Assembly (NCBI RefSeq): GCF_000764225.1
Contig: NZ_JQED01000055.1
Location: forward strand, 186,001-250,000
Reading direction: 5' to 3'
Origin: Colwellia psychrerythraea
Lineage (GTDB): Bacteria; Pseudomonadota; Gammaproteobacteria; Enterobacterales; Alteromonadaceae
DNA: 64,000 bases
Under the pieces are notes generated by a model, which saw only the letters and a list, made by a program, of their open reading frames with translations, searched no databases and was not told the DNA's origin. Below are positions 45,851 to 55,201 of this stretch, piece by piece; position 1 is the stretch's first letter; each line of letters opens with the position of its first letter. A program made the translations under genes and the position numbers.

Positions 45851-47479
45851 ATGAATGAACAAATGTGGTGGCGTGGCGCGGTAATTTATCAAATTTATCC
45901 ACGTAGCTTCTATGATGCTAATCAGGATGGTATTGGCGATTTACCTGGAATCATTAGCAAGTTAGATTATATTGCTAGTCTAGGGGTTGATGCTATTTGG
46001 ATCTCTCCTTTTTTCAAGTCCCCAATGAAAGACTTTGGCTATGATATTAGTGACTACCGTGAAATAGATCCTATTTTTGGTACGCTGGCTGACTTTGATG
46101 AACTTGTTATTAAAGCACATGCGCTTGGTATTAAAATTATGATTGATCAGGTGCTTAGCCATACCTCTGATCAACATCAATGGTTTATTGATTCACGTGA
46201 AGACCAAACTAACGACAAAGCGGATTGGTATGTCTGGAGTGATGCCAAAGATGATGGCACTGCACCTAACAATTGGTTATCAATCTTTGGTGGAACAGGC
46301 TGGACTTGGGAGCCAAGACGTCAACAATACTACCTACATAACTTTTTAACGAGTCAGCCAGATTTAAATTTCCATAACCCTGATGTACGTCAAGCGGTAT
46401 TAGACAATATTGAATTTTGGCTGAAACGCGGCGTTGATGGCTTCCGCCTTGATGCGATTAACTTTTGTTATCATGATGCCCAGTTGCGTGATAACCCTGC
46501 AAAAGCTAAGGAATTAAGAACAAGCATTGGCTTTGATGAGAAAAACCCATACGCGTACCAATATCATTATTTCAATAATACCCAAGATGAAAATTTAGGT
46601 TTTATGGAAGATATTAGAAGTTTACTCAATCAGTACCCAGGTACGGTTGCTTTAGGTGAAATATCTTCAGAAGATTCATTAAAAACTATGGCTGAATATA
46701 CCCAAGGCGAACATCGTTTGCATATGGGGTACAGCTTTGATTTATTGACGGATAATTTTAGCGCTAGTTATATTAAGCAAGTAGTACAAAACCTTGAGTC
46801 CCGTGTGTTAGATGGTTGGCCATGTTGGTCTATTTCAAATCACGATGTCGAGCGAGTTGTCAGTAGATGGGGCGGTTTTAATAGTAAGGATTTTGCTAAA
46901 ATGCTTTTCGCGATGATTTCATCATTACGAGGCAGTGTTTGTAGTTACCAAGGGGAAGAGTTAGGTTTAACAGAAGCTGATATTGCCTTTGAAGATATTC
47001 AAGACCCTTATGGCATCACTTTTTGGCCGCAGTTTAAAGGTCGAGATGGTTGTAGAACACCGCATCCCTGGCAACATAATGCAATCAATGCAGGCTTTAG
47101 TAAAGGCAAACCGTGGTTACCGGTATCTAATGAACATTTTGCTGACTCAGTCGATGTACAAGATGAAACGGTTGATTCTGTGCTAAATAGCTATCGTCAC
47201 TTTAACCGTTGGCGCAAAGAGCAACCAGCATTGCGCTACGGTGACATTAACTTTATTGATACCGCTGAACCACTATTAACTTTTGTTCGTCAATATGAAG
47301 GTGAGCAGCTATTAGTATGCTTTAACTTTAGTGATCAAAAGCAAACTGTGGCTTTATCTTCACTTACTCAGCACAGTGATAACATCACTGAGTTATCAGG
47401 TCATAAGTTAGTGAGCGCAACAATTGCTGATGGTACATTACAATTACCACCATTCGGTTGTTTTTATGGCAAGCTTTAA
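45851..47479 (+). CDS. GH13 alpha-glucosidase, cytoplasmic
   Basis: A 542-residue family-13 enzyme of the oligo-1,6-glucosidase/alpha-glucosidase subgroup. No signal peptide. The four conserved regions are visible: DQVLSH, GFRLDAINF with the nucleophile Asp, ALGEIS with the acid Glu, and SNHDVERV. I start at the ATG at 45851 because the N-terminus MNEQMWWRGAVIYQIYPRSF matches the family; the frame is open further up to a TTG at 45821. It is the first gene of a pair with a second GH13. Confidence 0.92.
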   Translation: MNEQMWWRGAVIYQIYPRSFYDANQDGIGDLPGIISKLDYIASLGVDAIWISPFFKSPMKDFGYDISDYREIDPIFGTLADFDELVIKAHALGIKIMIDQVLSHTSDQHQWFIDSREDQTNDKADWYVWSDAKDDGTAPNNWLSIFGGTGWTWEPRRQQYYLHNFLTSQPDLNFHNPDVRQAVLDNIEFWLKRGVDGFRLDAINFCYHDAQLRDNPAKAKELRTSIGFDEKNPYAYQYHYFNNTQDENLGFMEDIRSLLNQYPGTVALGEISSEDSLKTMAEYTQGEHRLHMGYSFDLLTDNFSASYIKQVVQNLESRVLDGWPCWSISNHDVERVVSRWGGFNSKDFAKMLFAMISSLRGSVCSYQGEELGLTEADIAFEDIQDPYGITFWPQFKGRDGCRTPHPWQHNAINAGFSKGKPWLPVSNEHFADSVDVQDETVDSVLNSYRHFNRWRKEQPALRYGDINFIDTAEPLLTFVRQYEGEQLLVCFNFSDQKQTVALSSLTQHSDNITELSGHKLVSATIADGTLQLPPFGCFYGKL

Positions 47480-47551
47480 TAGCTTGCTTAGTCAGTTACT
47501 TAGTTAGATATGTCAGTAAGTCAATACGGTAAACGTAATAAGAGAATCTCT

Positions 47552-49360
47552 ATGAATTTTATCAGGAAATGTTCGGTATTCGCCGCTATCGGTTTGGCAT
47601 GTGTTACCTCTCAATTAAGTCAAGCTTCTGAGGTTAAGTTAGCAGAAAAGTTAACGGCAAAGGCTGCAAGTTTAGCACCTTATCAGCAACGAGAATTTCA
47701 AGATGAGGTCTTTTACTTTGTTTTACCTGACCGTTTTTACAATGCCGATACTAGCAATGATTTAGGCGCTGCCAAGGGGGATAAAAAGCGTGCAGTATCT
47801 CGTGGTGGTTTAGATAAAACACATAAAGGTATGTATCACGGCGGTGATTTAGCTGGCTTAACTGAAAAATTACCGTACCTTGATAATATGGGCGTCAGTG
47901 CCATTTGGTTAACGCCGATATTACGTAATCGTGCTATGCAAGCAGGAACTTCGGGTTATCACGGTTATTGGATATTAGACTTTACCGAAATCGACCCGCA
48001 TTTGGGCAGTAACGCTGAACTGAAAAACTTCATCAACCAAGCTCATAAACGTAATATAAAAGTATTTTTTGATATTATTACTAACCATACCGCTGATGTG
48101 ATCAAGACCAAAGAGTGTCATGGGGAAGACGGTTTGGGTTGGATAGTTGATGTGACAAAAGGCAATGGTTGTCCATTTATTTCAATGGCACAAATCGCTC
48201 AAGGCAAGCATTACAGTCCACTCATTCCTACAGGTGAAGAAGCCCTAAAGTATCCTGCATGGCTTAATGATATCGATGTTTATCACAACCAAGGTGATTC
48301 ATTTTGGCGAGGAGAGAGCTCGGTGCGCGGTGATTTTGCTGGTCTGGATGACTTATATACCCAAAAATCGAGTGTTGTGAATGGCATGATTGCTATTTAC
48401 CAGGACATTATTGATGAGTTCAAACCTGATGGTTTTCGTATTGATACTGTTAAACATGTCAATATAGAGTTTTGGCAGCAATTCTCTCCAGCCCTATTGC
48501 ACCATGCTAAATCACAAGGCATTGATAACTTTTTTATGTTTGGTGAAGTTTATAGTTTTGAACCCGAATTATTAAGCCGCTTTACCACGGAGGCAAAAAT
48601 CCCTTCAGTATTAGATTTTGCTTTTCAAGGCGTGATGACTAAAGCCTTGGTTGAACAGCAGGGAACTGATGTATTGGCACAACTTTTCGCTAAAGATCAT
48701 TTTTATAATACTGAGCATAAATATATTAGTAATACTAATGCGAATCAACTTGTGAACTTTACCGGTAATCATGACATGGGTCGCTTTGCTTATGCTCTGA
48801 AACAAAGTCCTCATAACTATAGTGAACAAGCACAAATTCAGCGTAATTTATTGGCGCACGCTATGATGTTCTTTAGTCGTGGTGTACCGGTCATTTACTA
48901 TGGCGATGAACAAGGCTTTGTTGGTGATGGTGGTGATCAAGCTTCACGACAAGATATGATGCCTTCATTCGTTGCTAGCTATAATGACGATGATTTATTG
49001 GCAACAAGTAAGACTACAGCCGATGATAACTTTGATACAAATCACCTTTTTTATCAAAGTTTTGCTAAATACTCTCAGTTATATCAGCAATATCCAGCGT
49101 TACGTTTTGGTGAGCAGGCCGTGGTATATTCCCAAAATGAAGCGGGTATTTTTGCCATTACACGTCAATTGAAAGCAACAACTAAAGCTAAGGCGCAAAA
49201 TCTATTGGTTGTCTTTAATACAGCAAAAAATGCGCAAAGTTTGAAACTGGTATTAGAGAAAACTGGCGTTAAAGAAACCACCTTGCTTTATCGTTCAATG
49301 GAATCTGGAAAGGTTGGTGAAATAGCGCCACTGAGTTTTGCCATTTATCAATTGAATTAG
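47552..49360 (+). CDS. GH13 alpha-amylase/cyclodextrinase-type enzyme, exported
   Basis: A 602-residue family-13 enzyme with a signal peptide (MNFIRKCSVFAAIGLACVTS to QASE). The ATG at 47552 places that peptide at the N-terminus, better than the ATG at 47510. Conserved regions are DIITNHT, GFRIDTVKH, FGEVYS and FTGNHD. It probably cuts maltodextrins in the periplasm and feeds GH31 and the MFS carriers. It lies 72 bases after the cytoplasmic GH13, probably in the same transcript. An inverted repeat follows. Confidence 0.9.
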   Translation: MNFIRKCSVFAAIGLACVTSQLSQASEVKLAEKLTAKAASLAPYQQREFQDEVFYFVLPDRFYNADTSNDLGAAKGDKKRAVSRGGLDKTHKGMYHGGDLAGLTEKLPYLDNMGVSAIWLTPILRNRAMQAGTSGYHGYWILDFTEIDPHLGSNAELKNFINQAHKRNIKVFFDIITNHTADVIKTKECHGEDGLGWIVDVTKGNGCPFISMAQIAQGKHYSPLIPTGEEALKYPAWLNDIDVYHNQGDSFWRGESSVRGDFAGLDDLYTQKSSVVNGMIAIYQDIIDEFKPDGFRIDTVKHVNIEFWQQFSPALLHHAKSQGIDNFFMFGEVYSFEPELLSRFTTEAKIPSVLDFAFQGVMTKALVEQQGTDVLAQLFAKDHFYNTEHKYISNTNANQLVNFTGNHDMGRFAYALKQSPHNYSEQAQIQRNLLAHAMMFFSRGVPVIYYGDEQGFVGDGGDQASRQDMMPSFVASYNDDDLLATSKTTADDNFDTNHLFYQSFAKYSQLYQQYPALRFGEQAVVYSQNEAGIFAITRQLKATTKAKAQNLLVVFNTAKNAQSLKLVLEKTGVKETTLLYRSMESGKVGEIAPLSFAIYQLN

Positions 49361-49386
49361 CTATGTAGTCGTGATGTAAGTCTACT

Positions 49387-49424
49387 TATTCCTATTATTT
49401 GTTAGCGTACAAGTAATAGGAATA
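49387..49424. terminator. inverted repeat between convergent genes
   Basis: Arms 49387-49401 and 49410-49424 form a 15-pair stem (one G-U) with an 8-base loop. No long T-run on either side. Two copies of CCAGCTTTATAT (49476, 49492) lie between it and the MFS stop. Confidence 0.6.
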
Positions 49425-49513
49425 TATTATCTAGAGAGTTCAATAACTCAAACTCGACAGGTGTCGAAATAAATGCCAGCTTTATATGACCCCAGCTTTA
49501 TATCCAGCCAACT

Positions 49514-51700
49514 TTAACTGTTTTGCTCATTATCATCAGATTGCGTCTGCACCGCTTCTTGTAATTGCTGCTCTACAATGTTTTGTAATGGTTTATCATC
49601 GATAGAAATACTTAATTCGCTATCTTCAATATCATCTGAATTTTGTAATATTTCAAGCATATCTGAGGCCACCTCAGGAAAAGAGTCAACGAAAGTACTC
49701 GCAATATCAACAGCATGCTCAGGAATATTCTCAACGATATGATTAATGTAATTACTTGCAGCAGACTCAATATTTTCTAGGGCATCTTCTGAGAATACTT
49801 GCTCATTTTCATGTTCGCTGTTGTTTTCAGTCTCATTTTCACTTTCACTGTCAATCAAGTTCTGAACATAAGCTTCAGCAACATCATTAGACGATTCAGG
49901 TAGAGACTCTGAAACGGTAAGAGCGAGCTCCGCAGATTGCTCTGGAGAAACATCTGTTAAACGATTATAGAGCTCGGTTGCCGTATTTTCTGACGCCGCC
50001 GCAACTCTATCAACCGGTCTCATTGCCTCTAAAGAATCAGATAGGCTTGTCATGTACTCTTCAGTCATTTCTAATAATTCGCTGGGGTATTCTTCCGCCA
50101 TATTTTCAGCGGCTAACTCCATTAAATCAATACCGTTATCTGGCATTGCATTAGCAATCGCAACCACAATGTTAGTAAATTGATCCGGGTATTCCGAGGT
50201 GATCCAATCAACTAACTGATCTGCTTGCTCAGGGGAAGCATTGGTTAGGGCTTCAGCTATATGTATACTCATTTGTGGAGCTGCCGACGTTATAGCTGCA
50301 TATAGTTTACCTATATCTATCGCTTCAATGGTACTTAATGCAGCGGCTAAATTTGACGCATTATCAGGGTCCCTTAGCACTAGTGCTTTAACCATATTGA
50401 CGGCAGCTGATGGGTTTTTATTGGCCAAGCTAATCGCAACTTCCACTTCTGGAGTTGATTCAAATTGTGCCTCTGCGTAGTGTGTACGAGGATCCAGCTC
50501 TGATACGACGCCACTGGGGGTTTGCATGATAAAGCTTTCTTGCTCATCGAGGGGTAAAGATTGTCGTAGTTTCATTCGAAGAATTATAAAGAATAATAGC
50601 GTTAAAGCGACCACATTCATAAAACTAAACAGTGCACTGCTACCGAAGGAATCCATAACAACAGAAGCTAGGTAAGGCCCTAAAATACTACCCAATGCAT
50701 AGATCAATAATAGTGAACTCATTGCCGATAAAATTTGCTCTTTTAGTACTTTATCAAACGTTTCAGACATGCTCATGGGGTAAAGGCAAGCAACCAAGCC
50801 AGTGATTAGTGCAATCACTAATAAGGTTAGTTTGAACATGTCTTTTGACATAAGTAATGGTACCGATAAGCACAATAAAATGAGCGTCGCTACCATAAAT
50901 AACATGACTTTTCGGCGATCAAATTTATCCGATAAATAGGCTATAGGGAACTGTAGAATGATTGCACCCGAGATAGCTGCTCCCATAAATATTGACAAGT
51001 CTAAATCTGTAATGCCGTTTTTACTGGCAAAGATAGGCAACATATTCAATAGACCTGCATACAGAACCCCACAATAAAAGCAACTTACCACACCCAAAGG
51101 AGATAGTTTGAAAACCGTTATTAAAGACATCGATTGACTGTCTTCAATTTGAGGGCCTTGTTGCCTGCTAATAACGATGGGCGTTATGGACAAACTAAAT
51201 AAAATGCCGCAAATAACAAACAGGGTAATATCATCAATTGGCGCGACGTTTAATAAAAACTGGCCAGAAAATAGCGCTGTCATTATCATCATCTGATTTA
51301 TGGAGAGTATGCGTCCTCTGTTTTTTTCAGTGGCGCTATTGCTTAACCAGCTATCAAGTGTGGCGTTGGTGCAAGCAATACAAAATCCGGTCACTATTCT
51401 CATACCAGCAAGCATTAAAGGCTCAGGGTAGAGGCCTGAAAGTAAAATGGCCACTGAAGTTAAACTACCACACATGGCAAATATTCTTATGTGACCAGCA
51501 CGTTGTAATAAGATACGGCTGTAATATGCGCCTAGCAAAAAACCCACAGATAACATAGATAAGACTAAACCCATATTATCTATGCTCACCCCATCGCTCT
51601 GCATACGCACTGGTAGCAAAATGTTGCTTAATCCATAACCTAGCATTAATAAAAAGCCACTGGTTAGTAGTAGGACAAAAGGTTTGAGGGTTGTAATCAC
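49514..51700 (-). CDS. MFS transporter with long acidic helical tail
   Basis: A 728-residue protein. Residues 1-375 are a 12-helix MFS carrier of the YcaD-like type (GLVLSMLSVGFLLGAYYSRI; also SDKFDRRKVMLF). Residues about 385-728 form an acidic, helix-prone tail with a loose repeat around Pro-Glu-x-Ala followed by hydrophobic positions (SPEQADQLVDWI, SPEQSAELALTV, and PEHAVDIASTFV). Even-helix topology puts the tail in the cytoplasm. Most relatives I know have a short tail. The start is GTG with AAGAG upstream. Substrate unknown. Confidence 0.85.
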   Translation of the reverse strand: MITTLKPFVLLLTSGFLLMLGYGLSNILLPVRMQSDGVSIDNMGLVLSMLSVGFLLGAYYSRILLQRAGHIRIFAMCGSLTSVAILLSGLYPEPLMLAGMRIVTGFCIACTNATLDSWLSNSATEKNRGRILSINQMMIMTALFSGQFLLNVAPIDDITLFVICGILFSLSITPIVISRQQGPQIEDSQSMSLITVFKLSPLGVVSCFYCGVLYAGLLNMLPIFASKNGITDLDLSIFMGAAISGAIILQFPIAYLSDKFDRRKVMLFMVATLILLCLSVPLLMSKDMFKLTLLVIALITGLVACLYPMSMSETFDKVLKEQILSAMSSLLLIYALGSILGPYLASVVMDSFGSSALFSFMNVVALTLLFFIILRMKLRQSLPLDEQESFIMQTPSGVVSELDPRTHYAEAQFESTPEVEVAISLANKNPSAAVNMVKALVLRDPDNASNLAAALSTIEAIDIGKLYAAITSAAPQMSIHIAEALTNASPEQADQLVDWITSEYPDQFTNIVVAIANAMPDNGIDLMELAAENMAEEYPSELLEMTEEYMTSLSDSLEAMRPVDRVAAASENTATELYNRLTDVSPEQSAELALTVSESLPESSNDVAEAYVQNLIDSESENETENNSEHENEQVFSEDALENIESAASNYINHIVENIPEHAVDIASTFVDSFPEVASDMLEILQNSDDIEDSELSISIDDKPLQNIVEQQLQEAVQTQSDDNEQNS

Positions 51701-52064
51701 ACGCGGTTCTCTTGGCTATATTTGATAGATAATCTTTACGGAATTTAAGTAAGCGCATTACATAAAAATGGAGTCACTTATCGCGCAGGCAGAAATTACT
51801 TATACTACTTAAACGTAGTTGATAATTGCGCAGCATAACAACAGAATGTTATTGATTATAGTAAAAATATGGAAAATACAGATATACAAGCTTGGTCGTC
51901 GTTTTTAACTGCGTTTTAGTCGTTATTAGATGGGAATGGAGTCGAAGAAACTCAGAATAACTGCAATTTTATAGTGTGTTTGGCTGAAAGAGGGGCACTG
52001 AGCCATTAACGAAAAATGATAATAAATCACAAGTTGCGTTGGTTCAATAACAAGCGGTACACGT
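51701..52064. other. intergenic gap, 364 bases
   Basis: Upstream of the tailed MFS gene and downstream of the TetR gene. I see no gene, operator or clear terminator; a minus-strand frame here (51926-52183) is mostly a shadow of the TetR gene. Confidence 0.4.
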
Positions 52065-52652
52065 TTATCGAATGAGCGACTGCCAGAAAAGATTAAATGC
52101 AGCCTCGCGATATTTATTATCTTGGGCAAGATCGCTATTGTTAATGAAAAACTGGCTACTGGTGAGGAACTGACCATGGGCACTTTCTAACATCAGTTCT
52201 ATAGGGTAATCAGCGATAAGTTGCTGTTGCTGTCCAAAAAGCATAATGTCTTTTAAAAAACCAAATTCATCAGCAAATATTTGAGCTTTAGTTTCAGCTG
52301 AAAGCGGCTGGTATTGCATAACGAGTAAGCAAAACTGTTGCTGCTCAGCGTTAGCTAAGGCCCACTCAATTGCTTGTTGCCATATAACTTTAGCTTGTTG
52401 TTCTAATTGACTTGCATCGAGTTTAAATGGTGCTATTTGCAGGGCAAATTCTTGTTTTATATTTTTATAAAGTTCTAGTACTAAGGCATCTTTTGAGGGG
52501 AAATGATGAAAAAGCGTGCCAGTGGCAACACCTGCTGTTTTAGCTATAGACGCAGTCGATGTTGCATAAATACCTTGATTAACAAATAAGGCTAAGGCGG
52601 CATCTAATAGCTGCTGTCTTTTATTTTTAGGCTGGTTTGTCGGTGCAGACAT
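52065..52652 (-). CDS. TetR-family regulator
   Basis: A 195-residue repressor with the N-terminal helix-turn-helix (LFVNQGIYATSTASIAKTAG, then TGTLFHHFPSKDALV) and a helical ligand-binding domain. It is downstream of an aldehyde dehydrogenase gene on the same strand. A near-perfect palindrome at 54314 upstream of that gene is the probable operator. The ligand is unknown; an aldehyde or fatty-acid-like compound would fit the context. Confidence 0.93.
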   Translation of the reverse strand: MSAPTNQPKNKRQQLLDAALALFVNQGIYATSTASIAKTAGVATGTLFHHFPSKDALVLELYKNIKQEFALQIAPFKLDASQLEQQAKVIWQQAIEWALANAEQQQFCLLVMQYQPLSAETKAQIFADEFGFLKDIMLFGQQQQLIADYPIELMLESAHGQFLTSSQFFINNSDLAQDNKYREAAFNLFWQSLIR

Positions 52653-52714
52653 ATATGCGTTTACTCTTTATTATAGGGTTAAGGCGCTGAATAATGAAGT
52701 GAGGACTAATTTTG

Positions 52715-52749
52715 TATTGGCACTATTCCACCATAGAATAGCGCCAATA
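52715..52749 (-). terminator. hairpin between the aldehyde dehydrogenase and TetR genes
   Basis: TATTGGCACTATTC and GAATAGCGCCAATA pair at 13 of 14 positions with a 7-base loop. It lacks a T-run, so it may reduce rather than stop read-through into TetR. Confidence 0.55.
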
Positions 52750-52802
52750 TAACACAGGAAAATAACATCATTATCGTATCATTGAATGTTAAACGTTTGA
52801 TA

Positions 52803-54230
52803 TTATCTTAAGAAAAACTTCAACATTAGTTTTTGTATAAACCCACCGTATGGCGGGTGTACTAATTTCCCGATATTTAGCTTGCCTCGAGACAATACTG
52901 TTTTTGCTTTTGAAAAAGTTAAAAAACCTTCCTTACCATGATATTGCCCCATACCAGAATCACCAATTCCTCCAAAAGGCGCGTCATCGGCTGCGACATG
53001 AAAGATTGTTTCATTAATACAAACACCACCAGAATGAGTTTGAGTTAATAAGTGCTGCTGAGTTTCGGTATCAAAACTCATAATATAGAGTGCTAAAGGG
53101 CGAGATCGCTGATTAATATAATCAATAGTTTCTGAAATATCTTCATAGCTAATGATTGGAAGAATAGGACCAAATATCTCTTGTTGCATGATCAGCATAT
53201 CATCAGTAGTTTCAGTGACTAATTGTGTGGCAAGTGCACGAGAATCACGCACAATTTCTTGCCCATTAGCAGGAACGACCTTTGCACCTTTGCTAACAGC
53301 ATCATCTAACCAAGACAGTAATCTACTATGCTGTGTTGAGTTGATAACATGGGCATAATCTGCGTTTTGTTGCTTATCGCTATACATAGCTTGAAATTGT
53401 TTTTGATAGCTGAGGATAAATTCTTCGACTTGCTCTTTAGGGCAAAGTATATAATCGGGCGCAACACATATTTGTCCCGCATTTAAGCACTTACCAAAAA
53501 TTAAGCGCTCAACAGCGGTGTCTATTGGCATATCCGGCGCAATAATTACCGGCGATTTTCCACCTAACTCTAAAGTGACTGGTGTAAGATTATCAGCCGC
53601 TGCTCGCATTACATGGCGTCCAACCGTCGTCGAACCAGTAAAAATTAAGTGATCAAAAGGTAATGCAGAAAACTCTGCTGCGACGTCGGCTTCACCTTCA
53701 ATACAGGCAACAGTATTTTGTTCAAAAATGCTGTTTAACATTTTTTTGATAACTTGGTTGGTATTGGGGGTAAATTCCGACAACTTTATCATTGCTCTAT
53801 TGCCAGCAGCTAATGCCGTGATTAATGGGCCAATTGATAACATGACAGGGAAATTCCATGGCACCATAATACCTACCACGCCTAATGGTTGATAATGCAC
53901 TTCAACTTTTGCTGGCGCTAATAATAGCCCTGCATGGCGACGTTGTGGTTTCATCCATTTGTTAAGACGTTTAATGGTGTAATTAATATTGACGATACAA
54001 GGCATGATATCGGCTATTAAACTATCTTGCGCGGGACGTTGCCCATAATCTTTATTTAGCGCATTGACCAAGTCATCTTGAAAAGAAAGTAGGGCACTTT
54101 TTAACGCCGTTAGCTGTGCCTTGCGCTCGTTAACTGACGGATCAGGAGCACTGCGATATGCCTGTTTCTGCCCAGTAAGTATGCTTGATAAATCACGCAT
54201 TTCTGTATTCATTTTTTCTGACATATTCAT
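52803..54230 (-). CDS. NAD(P)-dependent aldehyde dehydrogenase, coniferyl-aldehyde type
   Basis: A 475-residue class-3-like aldehyde dehydrogenase that oxidises aldehydes to acids. The cofactor motif FTGSTTVGRHV, the general base in LELGGKSP and the nucleophile Cys in NAGQICVAPDY are intact. The C-terminal hydrophobic end suggests membrane association as in fatty-aldehyde enzymes. GGAG lies 6 bases before the ATG. It carries a TetR-type operator upstream and the TetR gene downstream. Confidence 0.92.
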   Translation of the reverse strand: MNMSEKMNTEMRDLSSILTGQKQAYRSAPDPSVNERKAQLTALKSALLSFQDDLVNALNKDYGQRPAQDSLIADIMPCIVNINYTIKRLNKWMKPQRRHAGLLLAPAKVEVHYQPLGVVGIMVPWNFPVMLSIGPLITALAAGNRAMIKLSEFTPNTNQVIKKMLNSIFEQNTVACIEGEADVAAEFSALPFDHLIFTGSTTVGRHVMRAAADNLTPVTLELGGKSPVIIAPDMPIDTAVERLIFGKCLNAGQICVAPDYILCPKEQVEEFILSYQKQFQAMYSDKQQNADYAHVINSTQHSRLLSWLDDAVSKGAKVVPANGQEIVRDSRALATQLVTETTDDMLIMQQEIFGPILPIISYEDISETIDYINQRSRPLALYIMSFDTETQQHLLTQTHSGGVCINETIFHVAADDAPFGGIGDSGMGQYHGKEGFLTFSKAKTVLSRGKLNIGKLVHPPYGGFIQKLMLKFFLR

Positions 54231-54313
54231 CGGTAACTCCCTTGATCACATAGCGTAGTGTTTAAGCAGGTGAAGACCTGATTATTGCTATAAACGTAAA
54301 TAGATAAAATATA

Positions 54314-54329
54314 GACTGACTAGTTAGTC
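54314..54329. promoter_or_regulatory. probable TetR operator
   Basis: GACTGACTAGTTAGTC is palindromic at seven of eight base pairs, centred on ACTAGT, 84 bases upstream of the aldehyde dehydrogenase ATG. The surrounding gap (54231-54531) holds no other clear feature. Confidence 0.65.
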
Positions 54330-54531
54330 GGTTTAGGTATTAAACCGCATTATTGCTAGAATTGCAATATATTGTTTGTTTTTTATTCACAAGGGTGACA
54401 GTTCAATGGTTAAAAAGGTATCGCAGCCAAGCGTAATTTTTCCGTACCTCTTGTTGATGCGTTTTTGAAGGGGGTATCAGGTCATTTGGCGTTGTAAAAT
54501 AGGTAATTACTTCGGTGTTGCTTCCTTTAAA

Positions 54532-55104
54532 CTACTTTATTTCAGTTTTTGTCTGACCAATTTTATATAAATAGATAGGCGACTTATAAAAATCACTCAA
54601 CTGTATTGTTTTATAAGGTTGCCAAGAAGGTAGCGCAAAATTATTACTAATAAGGAAGTGCACGTCAGATTTTTCTACTTGCAATTTATGGTTGATTTTT
54701 TCCATCGCTTTGGGAAACAAATAGCATGTTAGTACGCAAGCCATAGACAAATCAGCGTGATAAAAATTTGTTCGATGTAAGGTTAGGTTTTGTAACCTCA
54801 ATATTTTTTTAAGACAGCTTGATGTTAGCCATGGAAGAAAAGATAATTCGTATCCTACTATTTGCCTTTGCGGATATTTTTTGGCGATTCTGATGACAAA
54901 GTTACCCCAGCCACTTCCCAAGTCAACGATAGTACCTGAGCCCGTTTCGTTGATTAACTGAATCATAGCGAGATGAGCTTTATTTGAACTCGGCATAGGA
55001 GATATGCCCAATTTTACTGTGCTATATACAATTGAGCCGGTGATAAGTAACGCTATCAAAACGAAACTTATTAGTAAAAATAGTTCAGAAATTATCAAAG
55101 ACAT
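54532..55104 (-). CDS. membrane-anchored class I methyltransferase-like protein
   Basis: A 190-residue protein with one N-terminal hydrophobic helix (about 5-27) and a short Rossmann domain. The SAM-binding motif I is seen as VDLGSGWGNF and motif II as IVGYELS. At about 150 residues the domain is small but complete through the fifth strand. The Shine-Dalgarno GGAG lies only two bases before the ATG, which is unusually close. The substrate is unknown. It is downstream of the LysR gene on the same strand. Confidence 0.7.
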   Translation of the reverse strand: MSLIISELFLLISFVLIALLITGSIVYSTVKLGISPMPSSNKAHLAMIQLINETGSGTIVDLGSGWGNFVIRIAKKYPQRQIVGYELSFLPWLTSSCLKKILRLQNLTLHRTNFYHADLSMACVLTCYLFPKAMEKINHKLQVEKSDVHFLISNNFALPSWQPYKTIQLSDFYKSPIYLYKIGQTKTEIK

Positions 55105-55201
55105 TTCTCCAATAGATTGAATCCGTTATGAAGAAGAATAGGTTTATTATGCGGTTTTAAAACTTGCGCTGATAAAAGAGAATAACACGTAACAAGAGCT
55201 A

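Noticed and set aside
49476-49503. Two copies of CCAGCTTTATAT as an attachment site
   Set aside because: Only 12 bases, 16 bases apart, with no integrase or element border nearby.
51926-52183. 85-codon minus-strand frame overlapping the TetR gene
   Set aside because: Most of it lies inside the TetR gene in another frame, and the product resembles no protein.
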